NCBI RefSeq assembly: GCF_032854445.1
Contig: NC_088295.1
Coordinates: 934,501-998,500, forward strand
Length of the DNA: 64,000 bases
Reading direction: 5' to 3'
DNA from: Liolophura sinensis
Lineage: Eukaryota > Mollusca > Polyplacophora > Chitonida > Chitonidae
In this document: positions 1-11,262 of the stretch, in pieces
Layout: each line of letters begins with the position of its first letter
Position numbering within the stretch: position 1 is the first letter of the stretch
Program-made: the position numbers and the translations under genes
Notes under the pieces: model-generated
What the model was told of the DNA's origin: nothing
Seen by the model: the letters and a program-made list of their open reading frames with translations, nothing else
The model's database searches: none

Positions 1-1410
1 ACTGTTGTATTCCATGCCCTACTGTTCCAGCTGTCACACATGATCTGTTGTATTCCATGTTCTACTGTTCCAGCTGTCACGCATGATCTGTTGTATTCCA
101 TGTTCTACTGTTCCAGCTGTCACACATGATCTGTTGTATTCCATGCCCTACTGTTTCAGCTGTCACACATGATCTGTTGTATTCTATGCCCTACTGTTCC
201 AGCTGTCACACATGATCTGTTGTATTCTATGCCCTGCTGTTCCAGCTGTCACACATGGTCTGTTGTATTCTATGCCCTACTGTTCCAGCTGTCACACATG
301 ATCTGTTGTATTCTATGCCCTACTGTTCCAGCTGTCATGCATGATCAGTTGTATTCCATGTCCTACTGTTCCAGCTGTCACACATGGTCTGTTGTATTCC
401 ATGTTCTACTGTTCCAGCTGTCACACATGATCTGTTGTATTCCATGCCCTACTGTTTCAGCTGTCACCCATGATCTGTTGTATTCTATGCCCTACTGTTC
501 CAGCTGTCACACAAGATCTGTTGTATTCTATGCCCTACTGTTCCAGCTGTCACACATGATCTGTTGTATTCCATGCCCTTCTGATCCAGCTGTCACACAT
601 GATCTGTTGTATTCCATGCCCTTCTGATCCAGCTGTCACAGTTGATCAGTTGTATTCCATGTCCTACTGTTCCATCTGTCACACATGATCAGTTGTATTC
701 CATGTTCTACTGTTCCAGCTGTCACACATGATGTGTTGTATTCCATGCCCTTCTGATCCAGCTGTCACACATGATCAGTTGTATTCCATGTCCTACTGTT
801 CCATCTGTCACACATGATCTGTTGTATTCCATGTCCTACTGTTCAGCTGTCACACATGATCTGTTGTATTCCATGCCCTTCTGATCCAGCTGTCACAGTT
901 GATCAGTTGTATTCCATGTCCTACTGTTCCATCTGTCACATATGATCTGTTGTATTCTATGCCCTACTGTTCCAGCTGTCACACATGGTCTGTTGTATTC
1001 CATGTCCTACTGTTCCAGCTGTCACACATGATCTGTTGTATTCTATGCCCTACTGTTCCATCTGTCACACATGATCAGTTGTATTCTATGCCCTACTGTT
1101 CCAGCTGTCACACATGATCTGTTGTATTCCATGCCCTTCTGATCCAGCTGTCACAGTTGATCAGTTGTATTCCATGTCCTACTGTTCCATCTGTCACACA
1201 TGATCAGTTGTATTCCATGTTCTACTGTTCCAGCTGTCACACATGATGTGTTGTATTCCATGCCCTTCTGATCCAGCTGTCACACATGATCTGTTGTATT
1301 CTATGCCCTACTGTTCCAGCTGTCACACATGATCAGTTGTATTCTATGCCCTACTGTTCCAGCTGTCACGCATGATCAGTTGTATTCCATGTTTTGCTGT
1401 TCCAGTTATC
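1..1410. repeat. 43-bp minisatellite, about 32 copies, upstream intron of NAA60
   Basis: Head-to-tail units of 43 bp, for example ctgttccagctgtcacacat followed by gatctgttgtattctatgcc and cta, with a few percent divergence and no spacers. The array decays between 1380 and 1540 and leads directly into the acceptor of the first NAA60 exon in the window. The unit contains TTCCAG followed by CTGTCACACATGG, which resembles that acceptor and exon start (TTCTAG then CTATCCAGACACCTGG). Open frames across it are repeat artefacts. Confidence 0.95.
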
Positions 1411-1542
1411 ACACATCTGATGTATTTCATACATTTGCCTGCTGTTTCATGACCTGTTCTATTCCATGTTCTACTGTTCCCGCTACCCATGTATGACACG
1501 TGATCTGTTATGTATTGTATATTACATTTTCTATTCTTCTAG

Positions 1543-1672
1543 CTATCCAGACACCTGGTATGAGGATATCACATCTAACCCCAAGTTTTACTCTCTGGCA
1601 GCCACGTACCATTCCAAGATTATTGGTATAATAGTGACTGAGGTGAAAGCCAAGCCAAAGATTAACAAAGAG
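1543..1672 (+). CDS. NAA60: NAA60 exon: YPDTWYEDIT...KINKE
   Basis: The acceptor is a pyrimidine tract (attttctattcttctag) ending at 1542, and the donor is GAG|GTTTGT. The first base completes a codon begun in an upstream exon outside the window. The 43 full codons encode the first beta strands of the GNAT fold (KFYSLAATYHSKIIGIIVTEV). The exon is immediately preceded by the decaying end of the 43-bp array. Confidence 0.93.
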
Positions 1673-4600
1673 GTTTGTTTACTGCTTGGATATATACAGT
1701 ATGTGTACTAAATGTGACAAGGTTTCTGTGCATCATGACATTTTTTTTTTCTAATTTAACCTTGTTTTGAATATCATCGACCACCATAATGTTAAATACT
1801 GCTTTCATTATTAATAATTGTAAGTGACAGCAATCAGTATTGCATGATCTTTTTTTATTTCTCCCCAACTGTTTCATCAAGAAAGGGGCTCCATTACATA
1901 AAGCCCCTTTATATAAAAATAAAGGGGCATTACTGATTGCTGTCACTTACAATTATTTATAATGAAAGCAATATTTAACATTATTTAAAACTACATGCAA
2001 CTACAAAACTAAAACTAAAAATTTCCATTTGGCTTTGAAATACGATGTTAGTTGTTCTTTTGTGCTGTGTTACTGTAGGATGCAGACATATTGCCCAGCC
2101 AGTACCCAGCTACGGTGGAGGTGGCCTATATCCTCAGCCTCGGTGTGGTCAATGATTTCCGGAGACATGGCATTGGTGAGTGTTATGAAATGGCGCAGTC
2201 ATGGCAGTGGTGATGCTGACATGATTCTTAATAAGGCTGCATTGTTACTCTGAAATTATGTGTACCATCAAGTCATGGAATTTGTAATTAAACATAGACA
2301 TGGCCATATTCAGACCTTCTTAGAGACCAACACCCAAATTATAAGGGTCTTGGAAACCCGGCATTAAAGATAGAAACATCCTGCTTTGCCTAGATTCTAC
2401 TTTTTTTGTCTTTAATTGTACGTGTTGCTAAAACTCTACATTGGATCCAAAGACAAATGATGTTTGTGAATATTATTTAGCTTTGTGATTTATTTCAGCC
2501 TCTCTACTGCTGGACAGCCTACTGTCCTACCTAACCACCTCTGAGAGACACCACTGCAAAGCTGTGTACCTGCACGTCCTGTCAACCAACAACATCGCCA
2601 TCAGGTTTTACGAGCGCCGTAACTTTCGACCTCACAGTTTCCTCCCATATTACTACTCTATTGGTGGTAAACCTAAGGATGGCTATTCCTATGTGCTGTA
2701 CCTGAACGGAGGACAACCTCCATGGTCTTTGCTGTATCCTTTTGTTGTTAAGATCGTGAGAGTTGTTACCCATGATACTGTAAGTAGTGAAAATACGTGT
2801 AGTCCTCAGTGAGAGTTGTTACCCATGATACTGTAAGTAGTGAAGATACGTGTAGTTCTCGGTGAGAGTTGTTACCCATGATACTGTAAGTAGTGAAGAT
2901 ACGTGTAGTCCTCAGTGAGAGTTGTTACCCATGATACTGTAAGTAGTGAAGATACGTGTAGTCCTCAGTGAGAGTTGTTACCCATGATACTGTAAGTAGT
3001 GAAGATACGTGTAGTCCTCAGTGAGAGTTGTTACCCATGATTCTGTAAGTAGTGAAGATACGTGTAGTCCTCAGTGAGAGTTGTTATCCATGATACAGTA
3101 AGTAGTGAAGATACGTGTAGTCCTCAGTGAGAGTTGTTATCCATGATACAGTAAGTAGTGAAGATACGTGTAGTCCTCAGTGAGAGTTGTTATCCATGAT
3201 AATGTAAGTAGTGAAGATACGTGTAGTCCTCAGTGAGAGTTGTTACCCATGATACTGTAAGTAGTGAAGATACGTGTAGCCCTCAGTGAGAGTTGTTATC
3301 CATGATACTGTAAGTAGTGAAGATACGTGTAGTCCTCAATGAGAGTTGTTACCCATGATACTGTAAGTAGTGAAGATACGTGTAGTCCTCGGTGAGAGTT
3401 GTTACCCATGATACTGTAAGTAGTGAAGATACGTGTAGTCCTCGGTGAGAGTTGTTACCCATGATACTGTAAGTAGTGAAGATACGTGTAGTCCTCGGTG
3501 AGAGTTGTTATCCATGATGCAGTAAGTAGTGAAGATACGTGTAGTCCTCGGTGAGAGTTGTTATCCATGATGCAGTAAGTAGTGAAGATACGTGTAGTCC
3601 TCGGTGAGAGTTGTTACCCATGATACAGTAAGTAGTGAAGATACGTGTAGTCCTCGGTGAGAGTTGTTATCCATGATGTAGTAAGTAGTGAAGATACGTG
3701 TAGTCCTCGATGAGGGTTGTTATCCATGATGCAGTAAGTAGTGAAGATACGTGTAGTCCTCGGTGAGAGTTGTTATCCATGATAATGTAAGTAGTGAAGA
3801 TACGTGTAGTCCTCGGTGAGAGTTGTTACCCATGATACAGTAAGTAGTGAAGATACGTGTAGTCCTCGGTGAGAGTTGTTATCCATGATGCAGTAAGTAG
3901 TGAAGATACGTGTAGTCCTCGGTGAGAGTTGTTATCCATGATGCAGTAAGTAGTGAAGATACGTGTAGTCCTCGGTGAGAGTTGTTATCCATGATGCAGT
4001 AAGTAGTGAAGATACGTGTAGTCCTCAGTGAAAGTTGTTATCCATGATGCAGTAAGTAGTGAAGATACGTGTAGTCCTCAGTGAGAGTTGTTACCCATGA
4101 TACTGTAAGTGGTGAAGATACGTGTAGTCCTCAGTGAGAGTTGTTACCCATGATACTGTAAGTTGTGAAGATACATGTATTCCTCGGTGAGAATTGTTAT
4201 CCATGATGCAGTAAGTAGTGACGATACGTGTAGTCCTCAGTGAGAGTTGTTACCCATGATACTGTAAGTAGTGAAGATACGTGTAGTCCTCGGTGAGAGT
4301 TGTTATCCATGATACATTAAGTAGTGAAGATACGTGTAGTCCTCGGTGAGAGTTGTTACCCATGATACTGTAAGTAGTGAAGATACGTGTGGTCCTCAGT
4401 GAGAGTTGTCATCCATGATGCAGTAAGTAGTGAAGATATGTGTAGTCCTCAGTGAGAGTTGTTACCCATGATACTGTAAGTAGTGAAGATACGTGTAGTC
4501 CTCGGTGAGAGTTGTTACCCATGATAATGTAAGTAGTGAAGATACGTGTAGTCCTCAGTGAGAGTTGTTACCCATGATACAGTAAACAATGAGGGTAAAT

Positions 4601-6281
4601 GTAGTCCTCGGTAAGAGTTGTTATCAGTGTTACATTAAGTAGTGAGGATACATGTAGTCATGAGTGAGAGTTGTTATCAATGATACAGTAAGTAGTGAGG
4701 ATATACGTAGTCCTCGGTGAAAGTTGTTATCAATGATACAGTAAGTAGCGAGGCTATATGTAGTCCTCAGTGAGAGTTGTCATCCATGATGCAGTAAGTA
4801 GTGAGAATACATGTAGTCCTCAGTGAGAGTTGTTATGCGTGGTACAGAAAGTAGTGAGGATATACGTAGTATACAGAGAGAGTTGTTATCAATGATACAG
4901 TAAGCAGTGAGAATATATGTAGTGCACAGTGAGAGTTGTTATGATTGATACAGTAAGTAGTGAGGATATATGTAGTGCACAGTGAGAGTTGTTATCAATG
5001 ATACAGTAAGTAGTGGTGATATATGTACTGCACAGTAAGAGTTGTTATGATTGATACAGTAAGTAGTGAGGACATATGTAGTGCACAGTGAGAGTTGTTA
5101 TCAGTGATACAGTAAGTAGTGAGGATATATGTTGTGCACAGTAAGAGTTGTTATGATTGATACAGTAAGTAGTGAGGATATATGTAGTCCTTGGTGAGAT
5201 TTGTTATCAATGATACAGTAAGTAGTGAGGCTATATGTTGTTCTTGGTGAGAGTTGTTATCAATGATACAGTAAGAAGTGAGGCTATACGTAATCTTCGG
5301 TGAGAGTTATCAATGATACAGTAAGTAGTGAGGCTATACGTAATCCTTGGTGAGAGTTGTTATCGATGATACAGTGAGTAGTGAGGCTATATGTAGTCCT
5401 CGGTGAAAGTTGTTATCAATGATATAGTAAGCAGTGAGGATATACGTAGTGCACAGTAAGAGTTGTTATCAATGAGACAGTAAGCAGTGAGGCTATATGT
5501 AGTCCTTGGTGAGAGTTGTTATCGATGATACAGTAAGTAGTGAGGCTATATGTAGTCCTTGGTGAGAGTTGTTATCAATGATACAGTAAGAAGTGAGGCT
5601 ATACGTAATCTTCGGTGAGAGTTATCAATGATACAGTAAGCAGTGAGGCTATATGTTGTCCTCGGTGAGAGTTGTTATCAATGATACAGTAAGTAGCGAG
5701 GCTGTATATAGTCCTCGGTGAGAGTTGTTATCAATGATACAGTGAGAAGCGAGGATATACGTAGTACACAGTAAGAGTTGTTGTCAATGATACTGTAAGT
5801 AGTGAGGCTATATGTAGTCCTTGGTGAGAGTTGTTATCGATGATACAGTAAGCAGTGAGGCTATATGTTGTCCTCGGTGAGAGTTGTTATCAATGATACA
5901 GTAAGCAGTGAGGCTGTATGTAGTCCTCGGTTAGAGTTGTTATAAATGATACAGTGAGAAGCGAGGATATACGTAGTACACAGTAGGAGTTGTTGTCAAT
6001 GATACAGTAAACAGTGAGGCTATACGTAGTCCTCGGTGAGAGTTGTTATCAGTGATACAGTAAATAGTGATGAACATGTTGTCCTCGGTGAGAATAGTTA
6101 TCAACAATACAGTAATTATTTGCCTTAACCTATCAGCAGTGATTACATCAGTCACTGTGGATCTGTCCTGGCCAAGCTGCACCCATGTGCTCTCCCTGTT
6201 CATATCATGAGGACCATCCAGGGTTGGCTGGGCCGCATGCTCATCAGCTCAGGGCCCACCTGTCACAAATCCCAGTCATGA
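1543..6281 (+). CDS. NAA60: NAA60, N-alpha-acetyltransferase 60 (3' part, four exons 1543-1672, 2079-2175, 2499-2733, 6140-6281)
   Basis: GNAT-fold enzyme that acetylates N-termini of transmembrane proteins at the cytosolic face of the Golgi (known for the family). Seen here: about 200 residues in four exons whose phases fit exactly. They match, from memory, the human protein from the YPDSWYRDIT region to the end. The acetyl-CoA loop RRHGIA fits the R-x-x-G-x-G/A motif. The Tyr of VAYILSLG and the His of YLHVLSTNN correspond to the catalytic pair reported for the human enzyme. The C-terminal exon DYISHCGSVLAKL matches the membrane-anchoring tail. The N-terminal exon or exons, including the start codon, lie upstream of the window, beyond the 43-bp array. 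All introns are GT-AG, and the first and last introns seen carry minisatellites. It converges on the ABCA gene. I see no break, so it is probably functional. Confidence 0.95.
1787..1983. mobile_element. Foldback/MITE-like element in a NAA60 intron
   Basis: The two ends (1787-1840 and 1930-1983) are inverted repeats of about 54 bp with only about three mismatches. They share the core TGTAAGTGACAGCAATCAGT and its complement. The interior has a smaller inverted motif around aaggggct/agcccctt. TA dinucleotides sit at both outer edges, so a Tc1/mariner-type MITE with a TA target duplication is possible. There is no coding capacity. It lies in the 406-bp intron between the first two exons. Confidence 0.8.
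2079..2175 (+). CDS. NAA60: NAA60 exon: DADILPSQYPATVEVAYILS...RRHGI
   Basis: The acceptor is ttactgtag|GAT and the donor is ATTG|GTGAGT; 32 codons plus one base. It encodes VAYILSLGVV, containing the Tyr that is catalytic in the human enzyme, and the start of the acetyl-CoA pyrophosphate loop RRHGI-A, which is completed across the next intron. Confidence 0.95.
2499..2733 (+). CDS. NAA60: NAA60 exon: SLLLDSLLSYLTTSERHH...GGQPPWSL
   Basis: The acceptor is ttatttcag|CC and the donor is CT|GTATCC. It encodes YLHVLSTNNIAIRFYERRNF and LPYYYSIGGKPKDGYSYVLY, the most conserved part of the family. The weak donor is chosen because CT plus the first T of the next exon restores Leu, followed by Asp-Tyr, as in PPW-x-x-L-D-Y of homologues. 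An alternative readthrough adds about 26 unrelated residues (PFVVKIVRVV...) before a stop inside the repeat array. Confidence 0.93.
2750..6120. repeat. 53-bp minisatellite, about 63 copies, filling the last NAA60 intron
   Basis: The unit is gtgagagttgttacccatga, then tactgtaagtagtgaagata, then cgtgtagtcctcg. The first ~35 units are nearly identical; from about 4580 onward they diverge strongly and the period slips. Nearly every unit contains GTAAGTAGTG, a consensus-like 5' splice donor, on the same strand as the gene. The unit core TTATCAGTGATACAGTAAG also resembles the real downstream acceptor and exon start (TATCAGCAG|TGATTACATCAGT). Confidence 0.95.
6140..6281 (+). CDS. NAA60: NAA60 terminal exon: DYISHCGSVLAKLHPCALP...SQS*
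   Basis: The acceptor is cctatcagcag|T. T completes Leu, then GAT TAC starts the C-terminal segment. 46 residues and TGA at 6279-6281. It aligns with the human tail DYIQHLGSALASLSPCSIP without gaps and supplies the amphipathic membrane-binding helix region. The exon is easy to miss because a 3.4-kb repeat array separates it from the rest of the gene. Confidence 0.9.
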
Positions 6282-6412
6282 CAGTTTGTCAGTTAACTAC
6301 CCAGGGGACAGACTTTGTCATGTGCAGGTCTGTCGAGAAGACAGAAGACAGTGTCTTATTTATTACTAATGGCAGTGTTGCCTGAACAATGTGTCAAATA
6401 GAGTGTATGTAA

Positions 6413-6418
6413 ATTAAA
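6413..6418 (+). promoter_or_regulatory. Candidate NAA60 polyadenylation signal ATTAAA
   Basis: ATTAAA lies 132 nt after the NAA60 stop codon and is followed within 20-60 nt by a GT-rich stretch (tgtgtgtgtataatgctgg), the usual downstream element. There is no AATAAA between the stop codon and this site. Positional inference only. Confidence 0.45.
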
Positions 6419-6419
6419 T

Positions 6420-6570
6420 GTGAGTTGTAATATGTGTGTGTATAATGCTGGTACGGGTGTGTGTATAATGCTGGTAAGGATGTGTGTATAATGCTGGTAC
6501 GGGTGTGTGTATAATGCTGGTAAGGATGTGTGTAATGCAGGTAAGGGTGTGTGTAATGCTGTTAAGGGGG
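6420..6570. repeat. GT-rich 22-25-bp tandem repeat, about six copies
   Basis: Units of the form gtgtgtataatgctggtaagg, alternating gtacggg and gtaagga variants, end in shortened copies. Confidence 0.8.
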
Positions 6571-6649
6571 TGTGGTAGTTGTGTCAGATTCCATGTCCAT
6601 GTATCATGACCACAGAATCTGCATTTACTTGTACATGTAGCGTGACCCT

Positions 6650-7015
6650 ACTTTAGACCACCTAGAAAACAGCATAACAAACTTTGGCACTTGCTGTAGA
6701 ACAGCTGTGGTTTACAGTAAAGCTACAGTGGTTTACTGTAGGATTTCTGTGGTTTGCTGTAGGACTACATGGAATTACAGTAGGGTTACTGTAATTTACT
6801 GTGGGACTACAGTAGGATTTTGTGAATACAGATATTGAGGATTACTGCAGGATACATATATTGTTTTTTTAGTAGTGGAACAAATACGGTTTACTGTAAA
6901 AGATCTGTGTTTACAGGTAGGATACAGCAGGGTTTCTATAGAAGAAAGAGTGTTTACTGTAGGATTACATTGGTTACTGTAGGATTACAGTGGGACTACA
7001 GTAGTTTACAGTAGG
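6650..7015. repeat. Degenerate 'tttactgtaggattacagtgg' repeat
   Basis: Many imperfect copies of tttactgtagga(tt)acagt(g)g with irregular spacing, an old decayed minisatellite. The motif is partly self-complementary (tactgta / tacagta). Confidence 0.7.
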
Positions 7016-7019
7016 GCTA

Positions 7020-7240
7020 TGATTGTCATATCGTAGGGAACCGAGGACTGTGGAGGGTAATGTCGTTATGGCTGTCATGTCATAGGGAACCGAGGACTGT
7101 GAAGGGGTAATGTCGTTATGGCTGTCATATCGTAGGGAACCGAGGACTGTGAAGGGGTAATGTCGTTATGGCTGTCATATCGTAGGGAACCGAGGACTGT
7201 GAAGGGGTAATGTCGTTATGGCTGTCATATCGTAGGGAAC
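7020..7240. repeat. 50-bp tandem repeat, about 4.5 copies
   Basis: The unit is catatcgtagggaaccgagg, actgtgaaggggtaatgtcg, ttatggctgt. The copies are almost identical, indicating recent expansion. Confidence 0.93.
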
Positions 7241-7659
7241 GAGGCCCATGCTTCAAGGGCCACACAGAATGGGTTGTCTGTGAACAGACTGTTAAAGTCA
7301 AACAAATGGTCTGGTATACAGTTAGTTCACAGGTTGAGTATGCATCAATCCTCTGTTCACTGGAAATTGGATAAATTACCACCTGATGAATTTATTTACT
7401 TGTTTGTCAATAGGCATGTTACAGCCTCTTATCAAAGAGTGTTTTGTGGTCTCAAATCATACAGATCTTCTTTTGATTTGATAATCTTGGGTTGAAATTT
7501 GCTATGTGGATGCGATAACATTTGCTCTGTTTGGGATGGCAGCTCTGTGTGTGTGGCATGACAGCTATGTCTGTGTGGGACGATGGCACTGCAGTTTGCA
7601 TGGCACTATTCTGTCAGATGACAGCACAGTGTGTGTTTGGGATCCCTAACCCTAATAGT
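7241..7659. other. Unique intergenic sequence, nothing recognised
   Basis: About 420 bp without a supported gene or repeat. A short open frame at 7274-7495 has no recognisable domain and no splice or neighbour support. Confidence 0.6.
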
Positions 7660-8400
7660 TTGTACTCAGGGAGGTATACTTGAGGTACTGTACATCTGAG
7701 GTGTAGCATATCTGATCTTAAGTATACTTGAGGTGTATGTGAGATGCACTGGAGGTGTATCTGAGGAACTGCTAATTATACCACATAATACCTCAAGTAC
7801 ACCTAAAGTACACTTCAGTGAAGGTGTACCCTCGACAGACTTGGTAAAAAATATGATGCCTAAGGTTTACCTGAGGTATAGGCAAAGGTATACCTGTACA
7901 TAGTATTGGTATATGCTTATAGACAAGGTGTAATTCACTTTTATTTTGATAGAAAGCAAGCTCAAAACTTGTACATATTACAATTGGCTGTATAAATTAT
8001 AGTCCAAGTTTTAAGTTTGTGAGTGCTTTGTAAGTAAATCTCACCTGGTTTAGAACAACAGCACTGATATACATTTTCATGAGGCTTTCTAGCTCCTTGA
8101 TCAAAATTTAGTGGCACTGTTTTTCTGTGCCATTGAGAACTTTTCAAGTGCCCACAGATGTGATAAATTCAGCACCTGAAGGCATTATCAGGGGGAAATA
8201 CATTAATGGTACACTTATCTCATATGCCAAAACTGTTCAAACTTCCTGAGGTACATGTGATACCTCATACCTGTAAAGGATGAGTACTGTGTGCACAGTG
8301 CACCTGAGATAATATAGATGAGGTTGATGCCTCATATACGCCTCAGCTACATGTACATGCGGTACTCATCCTTTACAAATATGAGGTGTACACCTCAGTG
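7660..8400. repeat. Degenerate 'cctgaggtgta' direct and inverted repeats
   Basis: Repeated short motifs (acttgaggtgta, ctgaggtata) occur in both orientations (cctcaagtacacct at about 7791). Between them lies ordinary AT-rich sequence (7920-8200). It could fold back on itself, and I see no gene. Confidence 0.55.
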
Positions 8401-9065
8401 TGAGATAATAGAACTGTGTGTTAGAGGTACTGCGTGGGGGATGACAGTGCTGTGCGTGTGGGATGGCAGTACTGTGTGTGTGGGGTGGGGGGGGGGGGGG
8501 GATGACAGAATTGTGTGTGGAGGATGACAGTACAGTATGTGTGGGATGAGAGAACTGTGGGGGGGGGGGGGGGGGTGACTGAACTGTGTGTGTGTGATGA
8601 CAGTACCATGTGTGTGGGATGACAGTACCGTGTGTGTGTGTGATGTCAGTGCCATGTGTGTGGGATGACAGTACTGTGTGTTGGGGGTAACCGTACTGTG
8701 CGTGGGGGATGACAGTACTGTGTGTGTGATGACAGTACCATGTGTGTGTGATGACACTACTGTGTGTTGGGGGTAACAGTACTGTGCGTGGGGGATGACA
8801 GAAGTGTGTGTGTGATGACAGTACCATGTGTGTGTGATGACAGTACCATGTGTGTGGAATGACAGAACTGTGTGTGTGTGATGACAGTACTGTGTGCTGG
8901 GGATGACAGAACTGTATGTGTGTGATGACGGTACCGTGTGTGTGGGATGGCAGTGTGTGGGATGACAGTACCGTGTGTGTGATGACAGTACCGTGTGTGT
9001 GTGGGATGGCAGTACCGTGTGTGTGTGATGACAGTACCCTTTGTGACATGACAGTATTTTTTATG
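8400..9065. repeat. GT-rich minisatellite with poly-G runs
   Basis: Irregular 20-24-bp units of the type gtgtgtgggatgacagtaccgt. Two G homopolymer runs of roughly 15-19 bases are embedded near 8487-8501 and 8557-8575. The long minus-strand frames rich in His, Pro and Thr are repeat translations. Confidence 0.88.
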
Positions 9066-9289
9066 TCAGACATAACCTCAGCTAGAGTTGCACATACATA
9101 CACAACAGCAATGTTCATCTGTGTTGGGATGTTCGATTTAAAATAACGAGCATTTTTTTTTCCCTATATTAACCAAATGTTCGTAGCATGTTTGTTTAAT
9201 TGTGTTCGGTAATCTATGGTATTCATAAACTGAACAGAGATAATTATTCCCATGGTTTTATGGTAGACCTCTAGAAGCCTAGCTTCATA

Positions 9290-10018
9290 TATTGTTGTAG
9301 ACTTATTATAGGCTTGGCTCACCCCCATGAAAGGCTTGGCTCAGCTTCATGTTAGGCTTGGCTCAGCCCCATGCTAGGCTTGGCTCAGCTTCATGATAGA
9401 CTTGGCTCAGTCCCATGATAGGCTTGGCTCAACCCCATGATAGGCTTGGCTCAGTCCCATGATAGGTTTGGCTCAGTCTCATTATAGGCTTAACTCAGCC
9501 CATGAAAGGTTTGGCTCAGCCCCATGATAGGCTTGGCTCAGCCCCATGATAGGCTTGGCTCAGCCCATGATAGGCTTGGCTCAGCCCCATGATAGGCTTG
9601 GCTCAGCCCCATGATAGGCTTGGCTCAGCCCATGATAGGCTAGGCTCAGCCCCATGATAGGCCTGGCTCAGCCCCGTGATAGGCTTGGCTCAACATCATA
9701 ATGGCTCAGCATCATAATGGGCTTGGCTCAGCATCGTGATAGGCTTGGCTCAGCCCGATGATAGGCTTGGCTCAGCCCCATGATAGGCTTGGCTCAGCCC
9801 ATGATACGCTTGGCTCAGCCCCATGATAGGCTTGGCTCAGTCCATGATAGGCTTGGCTCAGCCCCATGATAGGCTAGGCTCAGCCCATGATAGGCTAGGC
9901 TCAGCATCATAATGGGCTTGGCTCAGCATCGTGATAGGCTTGGCTCAGCCCGATGATAGGCTTGGCTCAGCCCCATGATGGGCTTGGCTCAGCCCCATTA
10001 TAGGCTTGGCTCAGCCCC
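9290..10018. repeat. 22-bp minisatellite, about 31 copies
   Basis: The unit is gataggcttggctcagcccc plus at. A frequent 21-bp variant lacks one or two C, and occasional copies read catcataatgg. Confidence 0.93.
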
Positions 10019-10784
10019 AAAGAAACATCACACTCTTCAATTAATGGAAAGGGAAATATTGCAGAAAGAGCGAGAAGGGTTCCAGGGTAGAGCAGAGGCT
10101 GAGGATTGCAGCTTTTAATTGCCATTTCTATTTATTTTGCTTTTTTCAAGTTTTATTTAAGTTTTTTTATGATCATTTTGTCATATTTTTATATGGCATC
10201 TAAGTGTTTGTCCATAGGTGTAAATATATTTGTAAATATCCCTGCAGATGTGTGTACATGTATTTACTTCAGAAATCTTGTATTTAGAGAACTTGTGGAG
10301 ACTGGCAAGCTGATCTACCTTCTGTTACATTGAACACTCGATTTTTAACTAACAGTAAGTATTTATTGTATAAATAGGAAATTATATGTGCGAAGGGGTA
10401 TGCTGATATAATTACACTGTAAATTAAAATGTAAAAAGATCTACATTGTTTATGTTCCTGCATGATCTGTTTACATGTACATGCACAGTACAGAGATATA
10501 GGATAGGTTGTCCATACGTTGGTACCGTATGTACTACCCAGAGCTTTGAACAAGATAGGCATTGCCATGTATTTGTTCTGTATCTTTTCTGTGAAAAGCA
10601 TTCTTGCAAAACTTTTGGGGTATTTTCAGTCATAATTTACATTGAAATTTAAATGTAATATTCAATTTTTTACTAAACTGGCATGCATATCTAGTTTTTC
10701 TACTGATCTAGGTATGCAGAATTATTGACACAACAGACATCTGACTTGCATACAACATACATGTATATCAATTTGTGGGGAATA
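10019..10784. other. Unique AT-rich intergenic sequence
   Basis: About 770 bp of non-repetitive sequence. Short open frames (10106-10333 plus, 10284-10601 minus) overlap each other on opposite strands and show no domain. No gene is supported. Confidence 0.6.
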
Positions 10785-11262
10785 TACATGTGTCAGGAGG
10801 TGGAATGTACATGTATCAGGAGGTGCAATGTACTTGTGTCAGGAGGTGGAATATACTTGTCAGGAGGTGCAATGTACTTTTGTCAGGAGGTGCAATGTAC
10901 GTGTATCAGGAGGTGGAATGTACATGTATCAGGAGGTGCAATGTACTTGTGTCAGGAGGTGCAATGTAGTTGTGTCAGGAGGTGGAATATACTTGTGTTA
11001 GGAGGTGGAATGTACTTGTGTCAGGAGGTGCAATGTACGTGTATCAGGAGGTGCAATGTACTTGTGTCAGGAGGTGCAATGTACGTGTATCAGGAGGTGG
11101 AATATACTTGTGTTAGGAGGTGGAATGTACTTGTGTCAGGAGGTGGAATGTACGTGTATCAGGAAGTGGAATGTACTTGTGTCAGGAGGTGCAATGTACG
11201 TGTATCAGGAAGTGGAATGTACTTGTGTCAGGAGGTGCAATGTACATGTATGAGGAGGTGAA
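10785..11262. repeat. 23-bp minisatellite, about 21 copies
   Basis: The unit is ggaggtgcaatgtacttgtg plus tca, with variants ggaggtgga and tacgtgtatca. Because 23 is not a multiple of three, three units read as one 23-residue repeat, which creates open but meaningless frames. Confidence 0.93.

Noticed and set aside
1-1410. CRISPR-like regular repeats (also the other arrays)
   Set aside because: Units are directly abutting without unique spacers, and the genome is eukaryotic.
2734-2812. Readthrough of the NAA60 third exon into PFVVKIVRVVTHD as the true C-terminus
   Set aside because: Splicing CT|GTATCC to cagcag|T at 6140 restores the conserved LDYISHCGSVLA tail, which is far better supported; the readthrough may exist as a minor isoform.
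8366-9118. 250-codon His/Thr/Pro-rich frame
   Set aside because: Translation of a GT-rich minisatellite with homopolymers.
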